Assembly (NCBI RefSeq): GCF_025962655.1
Contig: NZ_JAGFPE010000005.1
Location: 1 to 64,000, forward strand
Source of the DNA: Candidatus Symbiopectobacterium sp. NZEC151
Lineage (GTDB): Bacteria; Pseudomonadota; Gammaproteobacteria; Enterobacterales; Enterobacteriaceae
DNA length: 64,000 nt
Reading direction: 5' to 3'
The notes beneath the pieces were generated by a model. The model had not been told where the DNA came from, did no database searches, and saw nothing but the letters and a program-made list of their open reading frames with translations. Positions 1 to 7,576 of this stretch are shown here, piece after piece. Position numbers and translations under genes: made by a program. Position 1 is the stretch's first letter, and every line of letters begins with the position of its first letter.

Positions 1-228
1 GACAAGCAGGATGCGGCCTACCGTGAAGCAGTGCTGCCGAAAGCGGTGAGCGCCCGCGTGGCGATCGAAGCGGGCATTGCAGACTACTGGTACAAGTATG
101 TCGGCCTGAACGGCGCGATTGTGGGCATGACCAGCTTCGGCGAATCGGCTCCGGCGGAAAAACTGTTCGAGGTGTTTGGCTTTACGGTGGATAACGTGGT
201 GGCAAAAGCCAGTGCGCTGCTGAAATAA
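1..228 (+). CDS. tktA: Transketolase, C-terminal fragment
   Basis: Only the last 75 codons are inside the window; the reading frame is open from base 1 to the TAA at 226-228. Transketolase moves two-carbon ketol units between sugar phosphates in the cytoplasmic pentose phosphate pathway, using thiamine diphosphate. The visible residues ([15 protein letters not shown], then [20 protein letters not shown]) match the end of the C-terminal domain of enterobacterial TktA. TktA and TktB cannot be separated rigorously from this fragment, but proximity to epd-pgk-fbaA, as in E. coli, favours tktA. A strong terminator follows. Confidence 0.95.
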   Translation, partial: DKQDAAYREAVLPKAVSARVAIEAGIADYWYKYVGLNGAIVGMTSFGESAPAEKLFEVFGFTVDNVVAKASALLK

Positions 229-248
229 GCCTTAGCATTTAATCGTAC

Positions 249-278
249 AAAACGGCGTCTAGTAGACGCCGTTTTTTT
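249..278 (+). terminator. Rho-independent terminator of tktA
   Basis: A 10-bp stem (AACGGCGTCT / AGACGCCGTT) with a three-base loop is followed by a run of seven T. It separates tktA from the convergent IclR-type regulator gene that ends at 288. Confidence 0.92.
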
Positions 279-287
279 ATGCCTGAT

Positions 288-1151
288 TTACTTCCCCAGT
301 TGCTGGGAGATATGCGCGGCGGTGCGGCACAGTGGATCGATAATCCACTGTAGCTTTGCCGGGTCGATATCTAATACCGTGCCAACCGCGCTGATGGCGG
401 CAATGACCTGCCCGCTGCTGTCGGTTATCGGTGCGGCAAGGCAGCGAATATTGACGATATCTTCTTCATTATCAAACGCCCATCCCTGCTGACGTACACT
501 GATGAGATGCTGGCGATAGGCTTCTGGCGAGGTGAGCGTGCTGGCGGTTTTCGTTTGCCAGCCGATATGACTGAGCTTTTTTTCTAAAGCCTGCTCCGGT
601 AACCAGGCAAGCAACACCTTACCCAGCGAGGAACTGTGGAGTGAAAGGCGTTTTCCAACCCAGGTGTTGACCTGAATGCTGCTGTTGCCCTCAACCTTCA
701 AGAGATAAACCGCTTCGCTTCCTTCCATCACGCCCAGATGGCACGTCAACTGAAGTTCCTGCGCTAAGGCCTTCAACGCGGGCAGGGCAAATTCTTCAAT
801 ACGTCGTTGGTTTGCTGCGATGGTGCCCAGTTCAAATAGCTTCAGCCCCAGAATATATCCCCCCTGTACCGGTTGCTGCTGTAAGGCACCCAGTTGGCAC
901 AGCGTGGTTACCAGATGGTGGCAACTGCTGCTGGGGAGTCCCAGTCGGTCTTTTATCGCCGTCAGGTTAAGTCCCGGTTCCTTGGCAATCAGGTTGAGTA
1001 TCGCAAACCCTTTGGTTAACGCCGGTGCGGTGGATTTTGTTGCGAGAGAAAGGGCGTCGCTAGCGTCAACAGGTGCATTTACTTCTGGGTTATCAGCGGC
1101 GTTTTTCTCAACGATTTGAGACGTCACGCAGGTTTCTGGCTTTTTTTTCAT
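288..1151 (-). CDS. IclR-family transcriptional regulator of the adjacent sugar cluster
   Basis: Protein of 287 residues starting MKKKPETC. The ATG at 1151 is chosen because AAGGTG lies seven bases upstream; a longer frame to 1256 would run through the putative operator. After a low-complexity tail of about 45 residues comes a winged-helix domain (ALTKGFAILNLIAKEPG, then LGLPSSSCHHLVTTL) followed by an IclR effector-binding domain (LGVMEGSEAVYLLKVEG, SSLGKVLLAWLPE, NIRCLAAPITD). The family, which includes KdgR, usually senses sugar acids or aromatics. It is divergent from the oxidoreductase gene, with a palindromic operator candidate at 1209-1226 between them, and a very similar palindrome precedes the aldolase gene at 9648. 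Control of the cluster and of itself is therefore inferred. Identity with KdgR is not claimed. Confidence 0.88.
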   Translation of the reverse strand: MKKKPETCVTSQIVEKNAADNPEVNAPVDASDALSLATKSTAPALTKGFAILNLIAKEPGLNLTAIKDRLGLPSSSCHHLVTTLCQLGALQQQPVQGGYILGLKLFELGTIAANQRRIEEFALPALKALAQELQLTCHLGVMEGSEAVYLLKVEGNSSIQVNTWVGKRLSLHSSSLGKVLLAWLPEQALEKKLSHIGWQTKTASTLTSPEAYRQHLISVRQQGWAFDNEEDIVNIRCLAAPITDSSGQVIAAISAVGTVLDIDPAKLQWIIDPLCRTAAHISQQLGK

Positions 1152-1208
1152 CTTGTGCACCTTATTATTGACCACTATACTGACTTTAAATTCCATATAT
1201 AAAAAACG

Positions 1209-1226
1209 ATTTCCATATGTGGAAAA
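1209..1226. promoter_or_regulatory. Putative IclR-type operator, copy 1
   Basis: The palindrome TTTCCATATGTGGAAA (1210-1225) lies between the divergent regulator and oxidoreductase genes, about 60 bases from the regulator start. A half-site, TTCCATATAT, lies just before it at 1191-1200. The reverse complement, TTTCCACATATGGAAA, differs at one base from the site at 9619-9634. Size and symmetry fit an IclR-family operator. Binding is inferred. Confidence 0.6.
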
Positions 1227-1391
1227 TATAGCGAGCGGATAGGATGCTGTCAACACATTAGATAGCGCTTGTTACACGCTGTCAGCCCTTCGCTACAGAA
1301 AGTGATATCGGGATACCGTTTTTTTTAGATCCAAGGTGATGCTCAGCCAGGGTTCACACCAGTGAAAGCAGTTAATAACTACGGAGTCGTT

Positions 1392-2684
1392 ATGAAAAAG
1401 TATGCCTTAGTGGGGACGGGGGGCCGCTCCGGTCTGTTCCTGACCGCAATAGCGCGTGATTACCGCCAGGAAGGTCGTCTGGTCGCCTTTTGCGACAGCA
1501 ACCAAACGCGAATGGATTATGCCAACGCCATGATCGGCGAGTTTGAGCATCAGTCCGTGCCAACGTACAAGGCGGATGAATTCGATAAAATGATCGCGGA
1601 AACGCGTCCTGATTTTGTCATCGTCACCTCCATTGACCGCACGCACCATCACTATATTGTGCGCGCCATGGAACTGGGCTGTGATGTTATCAGTGAAAAG
1701 CCCATGACCATTGATGAAGAGAAGTGTCAGGAAATTATCGATGCCGTCGCGCGCACCGGGCGCAGCCTGCGCGTTACCTTTAATTACCGTTATGCACCAC
1801 ACCACAGCAAAATTCGCGAGCTGATTGCCGCCAACATTATCGGCGAAGTCTATTCTGTGCATTTTGAATGGCTGCTGAACACCGAGCACGGCGCAGATTA
1901 TTTCCGTCGCTGGCACCGCGACAAACGCAACAGCGGCGGCCTGTTAGTCCATAAATCCACGCACCATTTCGATCTGGTTAATTTCTGGCTCAACTCTGAA
2001 CCGGAAACCGTCTACGCACAGGGCGATCTGCGTTTCTATGGCAAAGCCAATGCGGAAGAACGCGGCGTGACCGAGTTTTATAACCGTTCCCATGGTAGCG
2101 AGGCGGCGGCCAACGATCCCTTTGCGTTGCACATGAAAGACAGCAAGCAACTGACGTCGCTGTATCTCAACGCTGAGCATGAAGATGGGTATTACCGCGA
2201 TAAGAGCGTGTTTGACGATGGCATTAATATCGAAGATACGCTTGGCGTGATCGTGCGCTACAAAAGCAAAGCCATCATGACCTACTCGCTCAATGCTTAT
2301 CTGCCGTGGGAAGGGTTGAACGTGGTGTTTAACGGCAGTCGTGGTCGTATCGAGATGAAGCTGGTCGAGAAATCTTACGTTAACGGCGGCGGCAAAAAAT
2401 CAGACGAAGGCGCACTGCGCGGTTGTGAAATCAAAGTGTTCCCGATGTTTGACGAGCCGTACGTGGTGCCCGTGGTGCAAGGCGTTGGCGGACACGGCGG
2501 CGGTGATGATGTGATGCTGCGCGACTTGTTTGGTATCTCGGAACCCGATCCGCTGAACCGTGCTGCGGATTATCAGGATGGCGCACTTTCCATTCTGACC
2601 GGTATCGCGGCCAACCGCTCTTTGCGTACTGAATTACCGGTGCGGATTAAGGATCTGGCGGTAAAACTGCCACCGCGTAAATAG
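1392..2684 (+). CDS. Gfo/Idh/MocA-family NAD(P)-dependent sugar oxidoreductase
   Basis: 430 residues from ATG 1392, which has GGAG at 1382-1385; an in-frame ATG at 1362 lacks a ribosome site. The N-terminal Rossmann fold begins YALVGTGGRSG, with D35 (FCDSN) at the end of the second strand. The family signature EKP is at 102-104 (ISEKPMT), and the probable catalytic region is HKSTHHFD at 187-194. The protein is longer than the common 330-390 residue members. Such enzymes oxidise or epimerise pyranose sugars or inositols, and substrate cannot be deduced from sequence. In this cluster it may oxidise a released sugar to an aldonolactone ahead of the dehydratase encoded at 7577. It is separated from the transporter genes by a hairpin and an ERIC element. 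Confidence 0.85.
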   Translation: MKKYALVGTGGRSGLFLTAIARDYRQEGRLVAFCDSNQTRMDYANAMIGEFEHQSVPTYKADEFDKMIAETRPDFVIVTSIDRTHHHYIVRAMELGCDVISEKPMTIDEEKCQEIIDAVARTGRSLRVTFNYRYAPHHSKIRELIAANIIGEVYSVHFEWLLNTEHGADYFRRWHRDKRNSGGLLVHKSTHHFDLVNFWLNSEPETVYAQGDLRFYGKANAEERGVTEFYNRSHGSEAAANDPFALHMKDSKQLTSLYLNAEHEDGYYRDKSVFDDGINIEDTLGVIVRYKSKAIMTYSLNAYLPWEGLNVVFNGSRGRIEMKLVEKSYVNGGGKKSDEGALRGCEIKVFPMFDEPYVVPVVQGVGGHGGGDDVMLRDLFGISEPDPLNRAADYQDGALSILTGIAANRSLRTELPVRIKDLAVKLPPRK

Positions 2685-2700
2685 GTGGTTATTTAACATG

Positions 2701-2726
2701 ATTGGCCGTCTGTCTGGATGGCCAAT
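2701..2726 (+). terminator. Hairpin downstream of the oxidoreductase gene
   Basis: A 7-bp perfect stem (ATTGGCC / GGCCAAT) with a 12-base loop lies 16 bases after the stop codon. No T run follows, so it is at best a weak or Rho-assisted end, or an mRNA-stabilising stem. Confidence 0.35.
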
Positions 2727-2766
2727 ATTACACTGGGGGATATATCGGAGGAAATGGATAGCCAAT

Positions 2767-2893
2767 TATACCCGTCATACTTCAAGTTGCATGCGCGTTG
2801 GCTGCACTCGCTTACCCGAATCACTTACTTATGTAAGCTCATCGGGATTCGCTCCCTTGCCGCCTTCCTGCAACTCGAATTATTTAGGGTATA
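2767..2893. repeat. ERIC (intergenic repeat unit), full length
   Basis: This 127-bp imperfect palindrome is bounded by TATACCC and GGGTATA. The centre contains CACTTACTTATGTAAGCTC, the hallmark of enterobacterial repetitive intergenic consensus elements, and 127 bp is the canonical full length. It lies between the oxidoreductase gene and the binding-protein gene. The element can be transcribed as a long hairpin and may affect mRNA processing there. Open frames crossing it are not genes. Confidence 0.9.
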
Positions 2894-2912
2894 GCGATTT
2901 TAAGAACAGATC

Positions 2913-2975
2913 TTTATCCGCACCCTACACGCAGTGAGTCCTAATACGTCTTCATCATATGACTCTGCGGATAAA
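2913..2975. promoter_or_regulatory. Separated inverted repeat upstream of the binding-protein gene
   Basis: TTTATCCGCA (2913-2922) and its perfect complement TGCGGATAAA (2966-2975) are 43 bases apart and end 44 bases before the start codon at 3020. They could be paired operator half-sites or the stem of a leader structure. Function is unknown. Confidence 0.4.
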
Positions 2976-3019
2976 TGCCTGACATTGCCAATACGTATCA
3001 ATGATGGAGAATGATATAA

Positions 3020-4303
3020 ATGAAAATGAAAAAGCTCCTGCGTTATTCCGCTTTATTGATGATGCTGTCGCCAGCGCTAAGCCATGCTGATACTGAAATG
3101 CGTTTTTCATGGTGGGGAGGGAACCAACGCCATGAAGCGACGCGTGCAACCATCGATCAGTACAAAGTACAACATCCTACCGTCACGATAAAAGCAGAGC
3201 CAAGCGGGTGGGATGGCTATCTTTCCCGCGTCAGTACTCAGCTCGCGGGCTCAACCGAGCCTGATGTGATGCAGATTAACTGGAACTGGTTAGAACTTTT
3301 CTCCAAAAATGGTGAAGGGTTTTACGATCTGAATAAATTGTCTCAGCACATTGACCTGAGCCAATTTACCGAGCAGGGGAAAAATCTGGTCACGCGCGGC
3401 GGAAAACTGAACGGTATTCCTATCGCGCTAACCGCCCGTTTAATGTATTACAACGCCAACGTCTGGCAGCAGGCCGGGTTAGAATATCCGCAAACCTGGG
3501 ATGATATTCTGAAAGCCGGTCCGGTATTTAAAAGCAAACTGGGGGATGACTATTATCCGTTCTTCCTCGGTGCGGTGGATACCTCGATTCTGACCTTCCT
3601 CAATTCGTACATGGTGCAGAAATACAATATCGCCATGATCGATGAAGAGAAAAAGCAATTTAATTACACCCCGGAACAGTGGCTGGAATTCTTTGGCTTG
3701 TATAAAAAGCTGGTGGATAACCACGTTATTCCTTCCATGAAGTATTTTACCGCCTTCGGTAAAGCCAACGCCTGGGAAATCCGCCCGTGGCTGGAAGGCA
3801 AACTGGGCGGAACCTACATCTGGACCACGGAAGGCACCTACGCCGACAGTCTCAAAGCACCGTCGAAGCTGGTGCTGGGGCCGTACCCGATGCTGCCAGG
3901 GGCGAAAGATTCCGGTTTGTTCTTTAAACCTTCACAGATTTTCTCTATCGGGAATAGCGCCAAAAACCCAGAAGAAGCGGCCAAGTTCATTAACTACATG
4001 CTTAACGATCCTGCCGGCATCAAAACCATGGGGCTGCAACGCGGTATTCCGCTGAGCAAAATCGCTGTAGCGACGTTGGAAAAAGAGGGCATCTTGAAAA
4101 GTGGTGATATTCAGGCTCAGTCATTGGAGCAAGTGAATAAGCTGTCTGGCGATGTGAAAGTCTCTTCCTATTTTGAGAACCAAAAACTGCTGTCGGTATT
4201 CCTGGATTATCTCCAGCAATATGATTACGGAAAACTGTCTATCGAAGACGTTGCGGCCGGTTTCCCGAAAGCAGGTGAACGTGTGCTGAAAAGAATCATC
4301 TGA
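3020..4303 (+). CDS. ABC transporter periplasmic sugar-binding protein (CUT1 type, TogB-like)
   Basis: 427 residues with a Sec signal peptide (charged MKMKKLLR, hydrophobic core, cleavage probably after SHA at about residue 23). The mature protein resembles family 1 extracellular solute-binding proteins such as MalE, UgpB and TogB (MRFSWWGGNQRHEATR, then STEPDVMQINWNWLELFS). It should capture an oligosaccharide in the periplasm for the permease pair encoded downstream. The start has GGAGA ten bases upstream. Aromatic residues are frequent, as is usual in oligosaccharide pockets. A cluster of three hairpins separates it from the permease genes, which would favour higher yield of binding protein than of membrane components. 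Oligogalacturonide or a related uronide is a guess from context. Confidence 0.9.
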   Translation: MKMKKLLRYSALLMMLSPALSHADTEMRFSWWGGNQRHEATRATIDQYKVQHPTVTIKAEPSGWDGYLSRVSTQLAGSTEPDVMQINWNWLELFSKNGEGFYDLNKLSQHIDLSQFTEQGKNLVTRGGKLNGIPIALTARLMYYNANVWQQAGLEYPQTWDDILKAGPVFKSKLGDDYYPFFLGAVDTSILTFLNSYMVQKYNIAMIDEEKKQFNYTPEQWLEFFGLYKKLVDNHVIPSMKYFTAFGKANAWEIRPWLEGKLGGTYIWTTEGTYADSLKAPSKLVLGPYPMLPGAKDSGLFFKPSQIFSIGNSAKNPEEAAKFINYMLNDPAGIKTMGLQRGIPLSKIAVATLEKEGILKSGDIQAQSLEQVNKLSGDVKVSSYFENQKLLSVFLDYLQQYDYGKLSIEDVAAGFPKAGERVLKRII

Positions 4304-4351
4304 TGGTCTTTGATAAAATCTGACAGAAAACACTGATTTTCTGCAAAAAAA

Positions 4352-4502
4352 TAATGCCGGGTGTAGGCAGTAGTTTCACCCGGCGACAAGAGTACTTTTT
4401 TTAATTTATTACGCAGGTTCCCGCTGATATGAGTCAATCAGCGGGGATATTCAACACCAGGGCTTTTATTTGTAACAGGGTAAATAACATTACCCTGTTA
4501 CA
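4352..4502 (+). repeat. Three consecutive hairpins between binding-protein and permease genes
   Basis: The 218-base gap holds three stem-loops: GCCGGGTG / CACCCGGC (about 4353-4384), CCGCTGAT / ATCAGCGG (about 4421-4444), and a perfect 13-bp stem, TGTAACAGGGTAA / TTACCCTGTTACA, with a six-base loop (4471-4502). A T run (4396-4402) follows the first stem only after a gap. Comparable stems between a binding-protein gene and its permease genes (malE-malF is the classic case) stabilise the upstream message or partly stop transcription. That role is inferred here. Confidence 0.7.
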
Positions 4503-4521
4503 TCTCAACAGGTAAGTACCC

Positions 4522-5412
4522 ATGAATGAAAACAAGCTATTGGGTCTGGCCTATGTCTCACCCTATATTATAGGGCTGTTGATATTTACGGCATTCCCTT
4601 TTGTCTCATCGTTTGTACTGAGCTTTACTGAATATGATTTAATGAATCCGCCGGTATTTAACGGGGTGGAAAATTACCGTTATATGCTGACGGAAGACGC
4701 CTTGTTCTGGAAATCCATGGGTGTGACCTTTGCCTATGTTTTTCTGACCATTCCGTTGAAACTGGCGTTTGCATTAGGCATTGCGTTCGTTCTTAACTTC
4801 AAACTGCGCGGCATCGGTTTTTTCCGTACCGCCTATTATATTCCGTCGATTCTCGGCAGCAGCGTGGCGATTGCCGTGCTGTGGCGCGCCCTGTTTGCTA
4901 TTGATGGACTGTTGAACAGCTTCCTTGGCATTCTCGGCATTGAAGCAGTGAACTGGTTGGGCGAACCGTCGTTGGCGCTGATGTCGGTGACCTTACTGCG
5001 CGTCTGGCAGTTTGGCTCTGCGATGGTGATTTTTCTGGCCGCATTGCAAAACGTGCCGCAATCGCAGTACGAGGCCGCGATGATTGACGGTGCCACCAAA
5101 TGGCAGATGTTCATCAAAGTGACCGTGCCGCTGATTACGCCGGTGATCTTCTTTAACTTTATTATGCAGACCACTCAGGCGTTCCAGGAGTTTACCGCAC
5201 CCTATGTGATAACCGGCGGTGGGCCAACCCACTATACCTACCTGTTCTCGCTCTATATCTATGATACCGCGTTTAAATATTTTGATATGGGCTATGGCGC
5301 GGCATTGGCGTGGGTACTGTTCCTGGTTGTCGCTATCTTTGCGTCGGTGGCGTTTAAATCATCGAAATACTGGGTGTTCTACTCTGCCGATAAAGGGGGC
5401 AAAAATGGCTGA
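4522..5412 (+). CDS. ABC sugar transporter permease 1 (CUT1 type, TogM/MalF-like)
   Basis: 296 residues with six predicted membrane spans, the first at about residues 9-30. The conserved cytoplasmic EAA loop is visible as EAAMIDGATKWQMFIKV near residues 188-204; it docks to the ATPase. It forms a heterodimeric inner-membrane channel with the product of the next gene, whose start overlaps this stop by eight bases. The family is the MalF/UgpA/TogM type importing di- and oligosaccharides. Confidence 0.9.
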   Translation: MNENKLLGLAYVSPYIIGLLIFTAFPFVSSFVLSFTEYDLMNPPVFNGVENYRYMLTEDALFWKSMGVTFAYVFLTIPLKLAFALGIAFVLNFKLRGIGFFRTAYYIPSILGSSVAIAVLWRALFAIDGLLNSFLGILGIEAVNWLGEPSLALMSVTLLRVWQFGSAMVIFLAALQNVPQSQYEAAMIDGATKWQMFIKVTVPLITPVIFFNFIMQTTQAFQEFTAPYVITGGGPTHYTYLFSLYIYDTAFKYFDMGYGAALAWVLFLVVAIFASVAFKSSKYWVFYSADKGGKNG

Positions 5413-6319
5413 TTTACCTCAGGGCCACGCGGGCGTGTCGTCCGCCGAAGCGATTGCCGCGGCAGAAGTGCGCCGGACGTTACGCCGTGAAAAATTCAAT
5501 GCCAGCATCCGTTACACCATCCTGCTGATTGTCGGTCTGTTGATGCTCTATCCGCTGGTATGGATGTTCTCGGCCTCCTTTAAACCGAACCACGAGATCT
5601 TTACCACGCTTGGACTGTGGCCGGAAAATCCCACCAGTGACGGTTTTGTGCGCGGGTGGAAAACGGGGACGGAATACAATTTCGGCCATTACATGCTGAA
5701 TACCTTCAAGTATGTGATCCCGAAAGTGATACTGACCATTATTTCCTCCACCATCGTGGCCTACGGTTTCGCCCGCTTTGAAATTCCGTGGAAGAACTTC
5801 TGGTTTGCCACGCTGATCACCACCATGTTGCTGCCCAGCACCGTGTTGTTGATTCCGCAATACATCATGTTCCGTGAAATGGGCATGCTGAACAGCTACA
5901 TGCCGCTCTATATTCCGCTGGCTTTTGCCACGCAGGGATTCTTTGTCTTCATGCTGATCCAGTTCCTGCGCGGTGTGCCGCGTGATATGGAAGAAGCCGC
6001 CCAGATCGATGGCTGTAACTCCTTTCAGGTGCTGTGGTATGTGGTAGTACCGATCCTCAAACCGGCCATTATTTCTGTGGCGCTGTTCCAGTTCATGTGG
6101 TCGATGAACGACTTTATCGGCCCGCTGATCTACGTCTATAGCGTGGATAAGTACCCGATTGCACTGGCGCTGAAAATGTCCATCGACGTGACGGAAGGTG
6201 CGCCGTGGAATGAAATTCTGGCGATGGCGAGTATCTCTATTCTGCCGTCCATCATTATTTTCTTCTTTGCTCAACGCTACTTCGTACAGGGCGTTACCAG
6301 CAGCGGAATTAAAGGTTAA
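5405..6319 (+). CDS. ABC sugar transporter permease 2 (CUT1 type, TogN/MalG-like)
   Basis: 304 residues from ATG 5405 (MADLPQGHAG); this overlaps the end of permease 1 by eight bases, implying translational coupling. A longer frame from 5219 is rejected because it would cover 190 bases of the previous gene. A 35-residue cytoplasmic N-terminus precedes six predicted spans, starting at YTILLIVGLLMLYPLVWMF. The EAA motif is EEAAQIDGCNSFQVLWYVVVP. MalG/TogN family; partner of permease 1 in the inner membrane. The ATPase gene begins 13 bases after its stop. Confidence 0.9.
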   Translation: MADLPQGHAGVSSAEAIAAAEVRRTLRREKFNASIRYTILLIVGLLMLYPLVWMFSASFKPNHEIFTTLGLWPENPTSDGFVRGWKTGTEYNFGHYMLNTFKYVIPKVILTIISSTIVAYGFARFEIPWKNFWFATLITTMLLPSTVLLIPQYIMFREMGMLNSYMPLYIPLAFATQGFFVFMLIQFLRGVPRDMEEAAQIDGCNSFQVLWYVVVPILKPAIISVALFQFMWSMNDFIGPLIYVYSVDKYPIALALKMSIDVTEGAPWNEILAMASISILPSIIIFFFAQRYFVQGVTSSGIKG

Positions 6320-6332
6320 TTGAGGATTTATC

Positions 6333-7463
6333 ATGGCTGAAGTTACGTTTAATAAACTGGAGAAAGTGTACTCCAACGGTTTCAAAGCGGTGCACGGCAT
6401 CGACCTGACCATCAAAGACGGTGAATTCATGGTGATTGTCGGACCGTCTGGCTGTGCCAAATCCACGACCTTGCGCATGCTGGCGGGTTTGGAAACCATC
6501 AGCGGCGGTGAAGTGCGCATCGGTGAGCGCATCGTGAATAATCTGGTGCCGAAAGATCGCGGTATTGCGATGGTGTTCCAGAACTATGCGCTCTATCCGC
6601 ATATGACGGTGCGTGAGAACCTGGCATTCGGTCTGAAATTGGCGAAATTACCCAAAGAGAAGATCGACGAACAGGTTAACGAAGCGGCCAAAATCCTTGA
6701 GTTGGAAGATCTGATGGATCGTTTGCCGCGCCAACTGTCCGGTGGGCAGGCACAGCGCGTTGCCGTCGGCCGCGCTATCGTGAAAAAACCGGATGTGTTC
6801 CTGTTTGACGAACCGTTATCCAACCTGGACGCCAAGCTGCGTGCCTCGATGCGTATCCGCATTTCTGACCTGCACAAGCAGTTAAAGAAAAGCGGCAAGC
6901 CAGCAACCAGCGTCTATGTCACCCACGATCAGACCGAAGCCATGACCATGGGTGACCGCATCTGCGTGATGAAACTGGGCCATATCATGCAGGTCGATAC
7001 GCCAGATAACCTGTACCACTACCCGAAGAACATGTTCGTGGCGGGGTTTATCGGTGCGCCGGAAATGAACATCAAGCCGAGCAAGCTGGTGGAACGGGAC
7101 GGGCAGGTGGCATTGACCGTTGGAAATTCCACGCTGGCGCTCAATGCCTCGCAGCAGGAGAGGGTCAAAGCCTATCTTGGTCAGGATGTGTTTTTTGGCG
7201 TGCGTCCGGAATACGTCAGTGTCTCATTAACCCCGTTTGTCGAAAGCCACTCTCAGGGGGAATTGATCCGCGTGGAAAATATGGGCCACGAATTCTTTAT
7301 GTATCTGAAGGTAGATAATTTTGAACTGACCTGTCGTATGCCTTCCGAGCAGGCCAGAGTGATTATCGCCAGCGCGATGCATAAGACGGTCTATTTCCAG
7401 TTTGATAGGGATAAGTGCCATATCTTTGATGCAAAAACGGAGCGAAATATTTCGCTGGCGTAG
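6333..7463 (+). CDS. ABC sugar transporter ATP-binding protein (MalK/UgpC/TogA-like)
   Basis: 376 residues. Visible motifs are Walker A GPSGCAKST (about 37-45), Q-loop VFQNYALYPHMTVREN, signature LSGGQAQRVAVGRA, Walker B DVFLFDEPLSNLDAKLR, switch His in YVTHDQTEAMTMGD, and a C-terminal OB-type regulatory domain (VFFGVRPEYVSV). It energises the permease pair. The residue before the Walker A lysine is alanine (codon GCC) instead of the usual glycine; all other motifs are intact, so it is probably active. Fourth gene of the transporter set; a hairpin follows it. Confidence 0.92.
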   Translation: MAEVTFNKLEKVYSNGFKAVHGIDLTIKDGEFMVIVGPSGCAKSTTLRMLAGLETISGGEVRIGERIVNNLVPKDRGIAMVFQNYALYPHMTVRENLAFGLKLAKLPKEKIDEQVNEAAKILELEDLMDRLPRQLSGGQAQRVAVGRAIVKKPDVFLFDEPLSNLDAKLRASMRIRISDLHKQLKKSGKPATSVYVTHDQTEAMTMGDRICVMKLGHIMQVDTPDNLYHYPKNMFVAGFIGAPEMNIKPSKLVERDGQVALTVGNSTLALNASQQERVKAYLGQDVFFGVRPEYVSVSLTPFVESHSQGELIRVENMGHEFFMYLKVDNFELTCRMPSEQARVIIASAMHKTVYFQFDRDKCHIFDAKTERNISLA

Positions 7464-7479
7464 ATCTCTTGCACCAAGT

Positions 7480-7513
7480 GCCGATGGCTTAACAGCCAGA
7501 AAACGCCATCGGC
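7480..7513 (+). terminator. Hairpin after the ATPase gene
   Basis: A 9-bp perfect stem, GCCGATGGC / GCCATCGGC, with a 16-base loop lies 17 bases after the stop. No T tract follows directly, so it is more likely an RNA-stability or partial-termination stem than a full terminator before the dehydratase gene. Confidence 0.45.
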
Positions 7514-7576
7514 AGGATAATAGATTTTCAGTTGTATTTTTGGGTAAGGCATACGGGCCATTAAGGAGTTCCCATC

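Noticed and set aside
2698-2937. 79-codon frame between the oxidoreductase and binding-protein genes
   Set aside because: It is created by the ERIC repeat at 2767-2893 and has no ribosome site.
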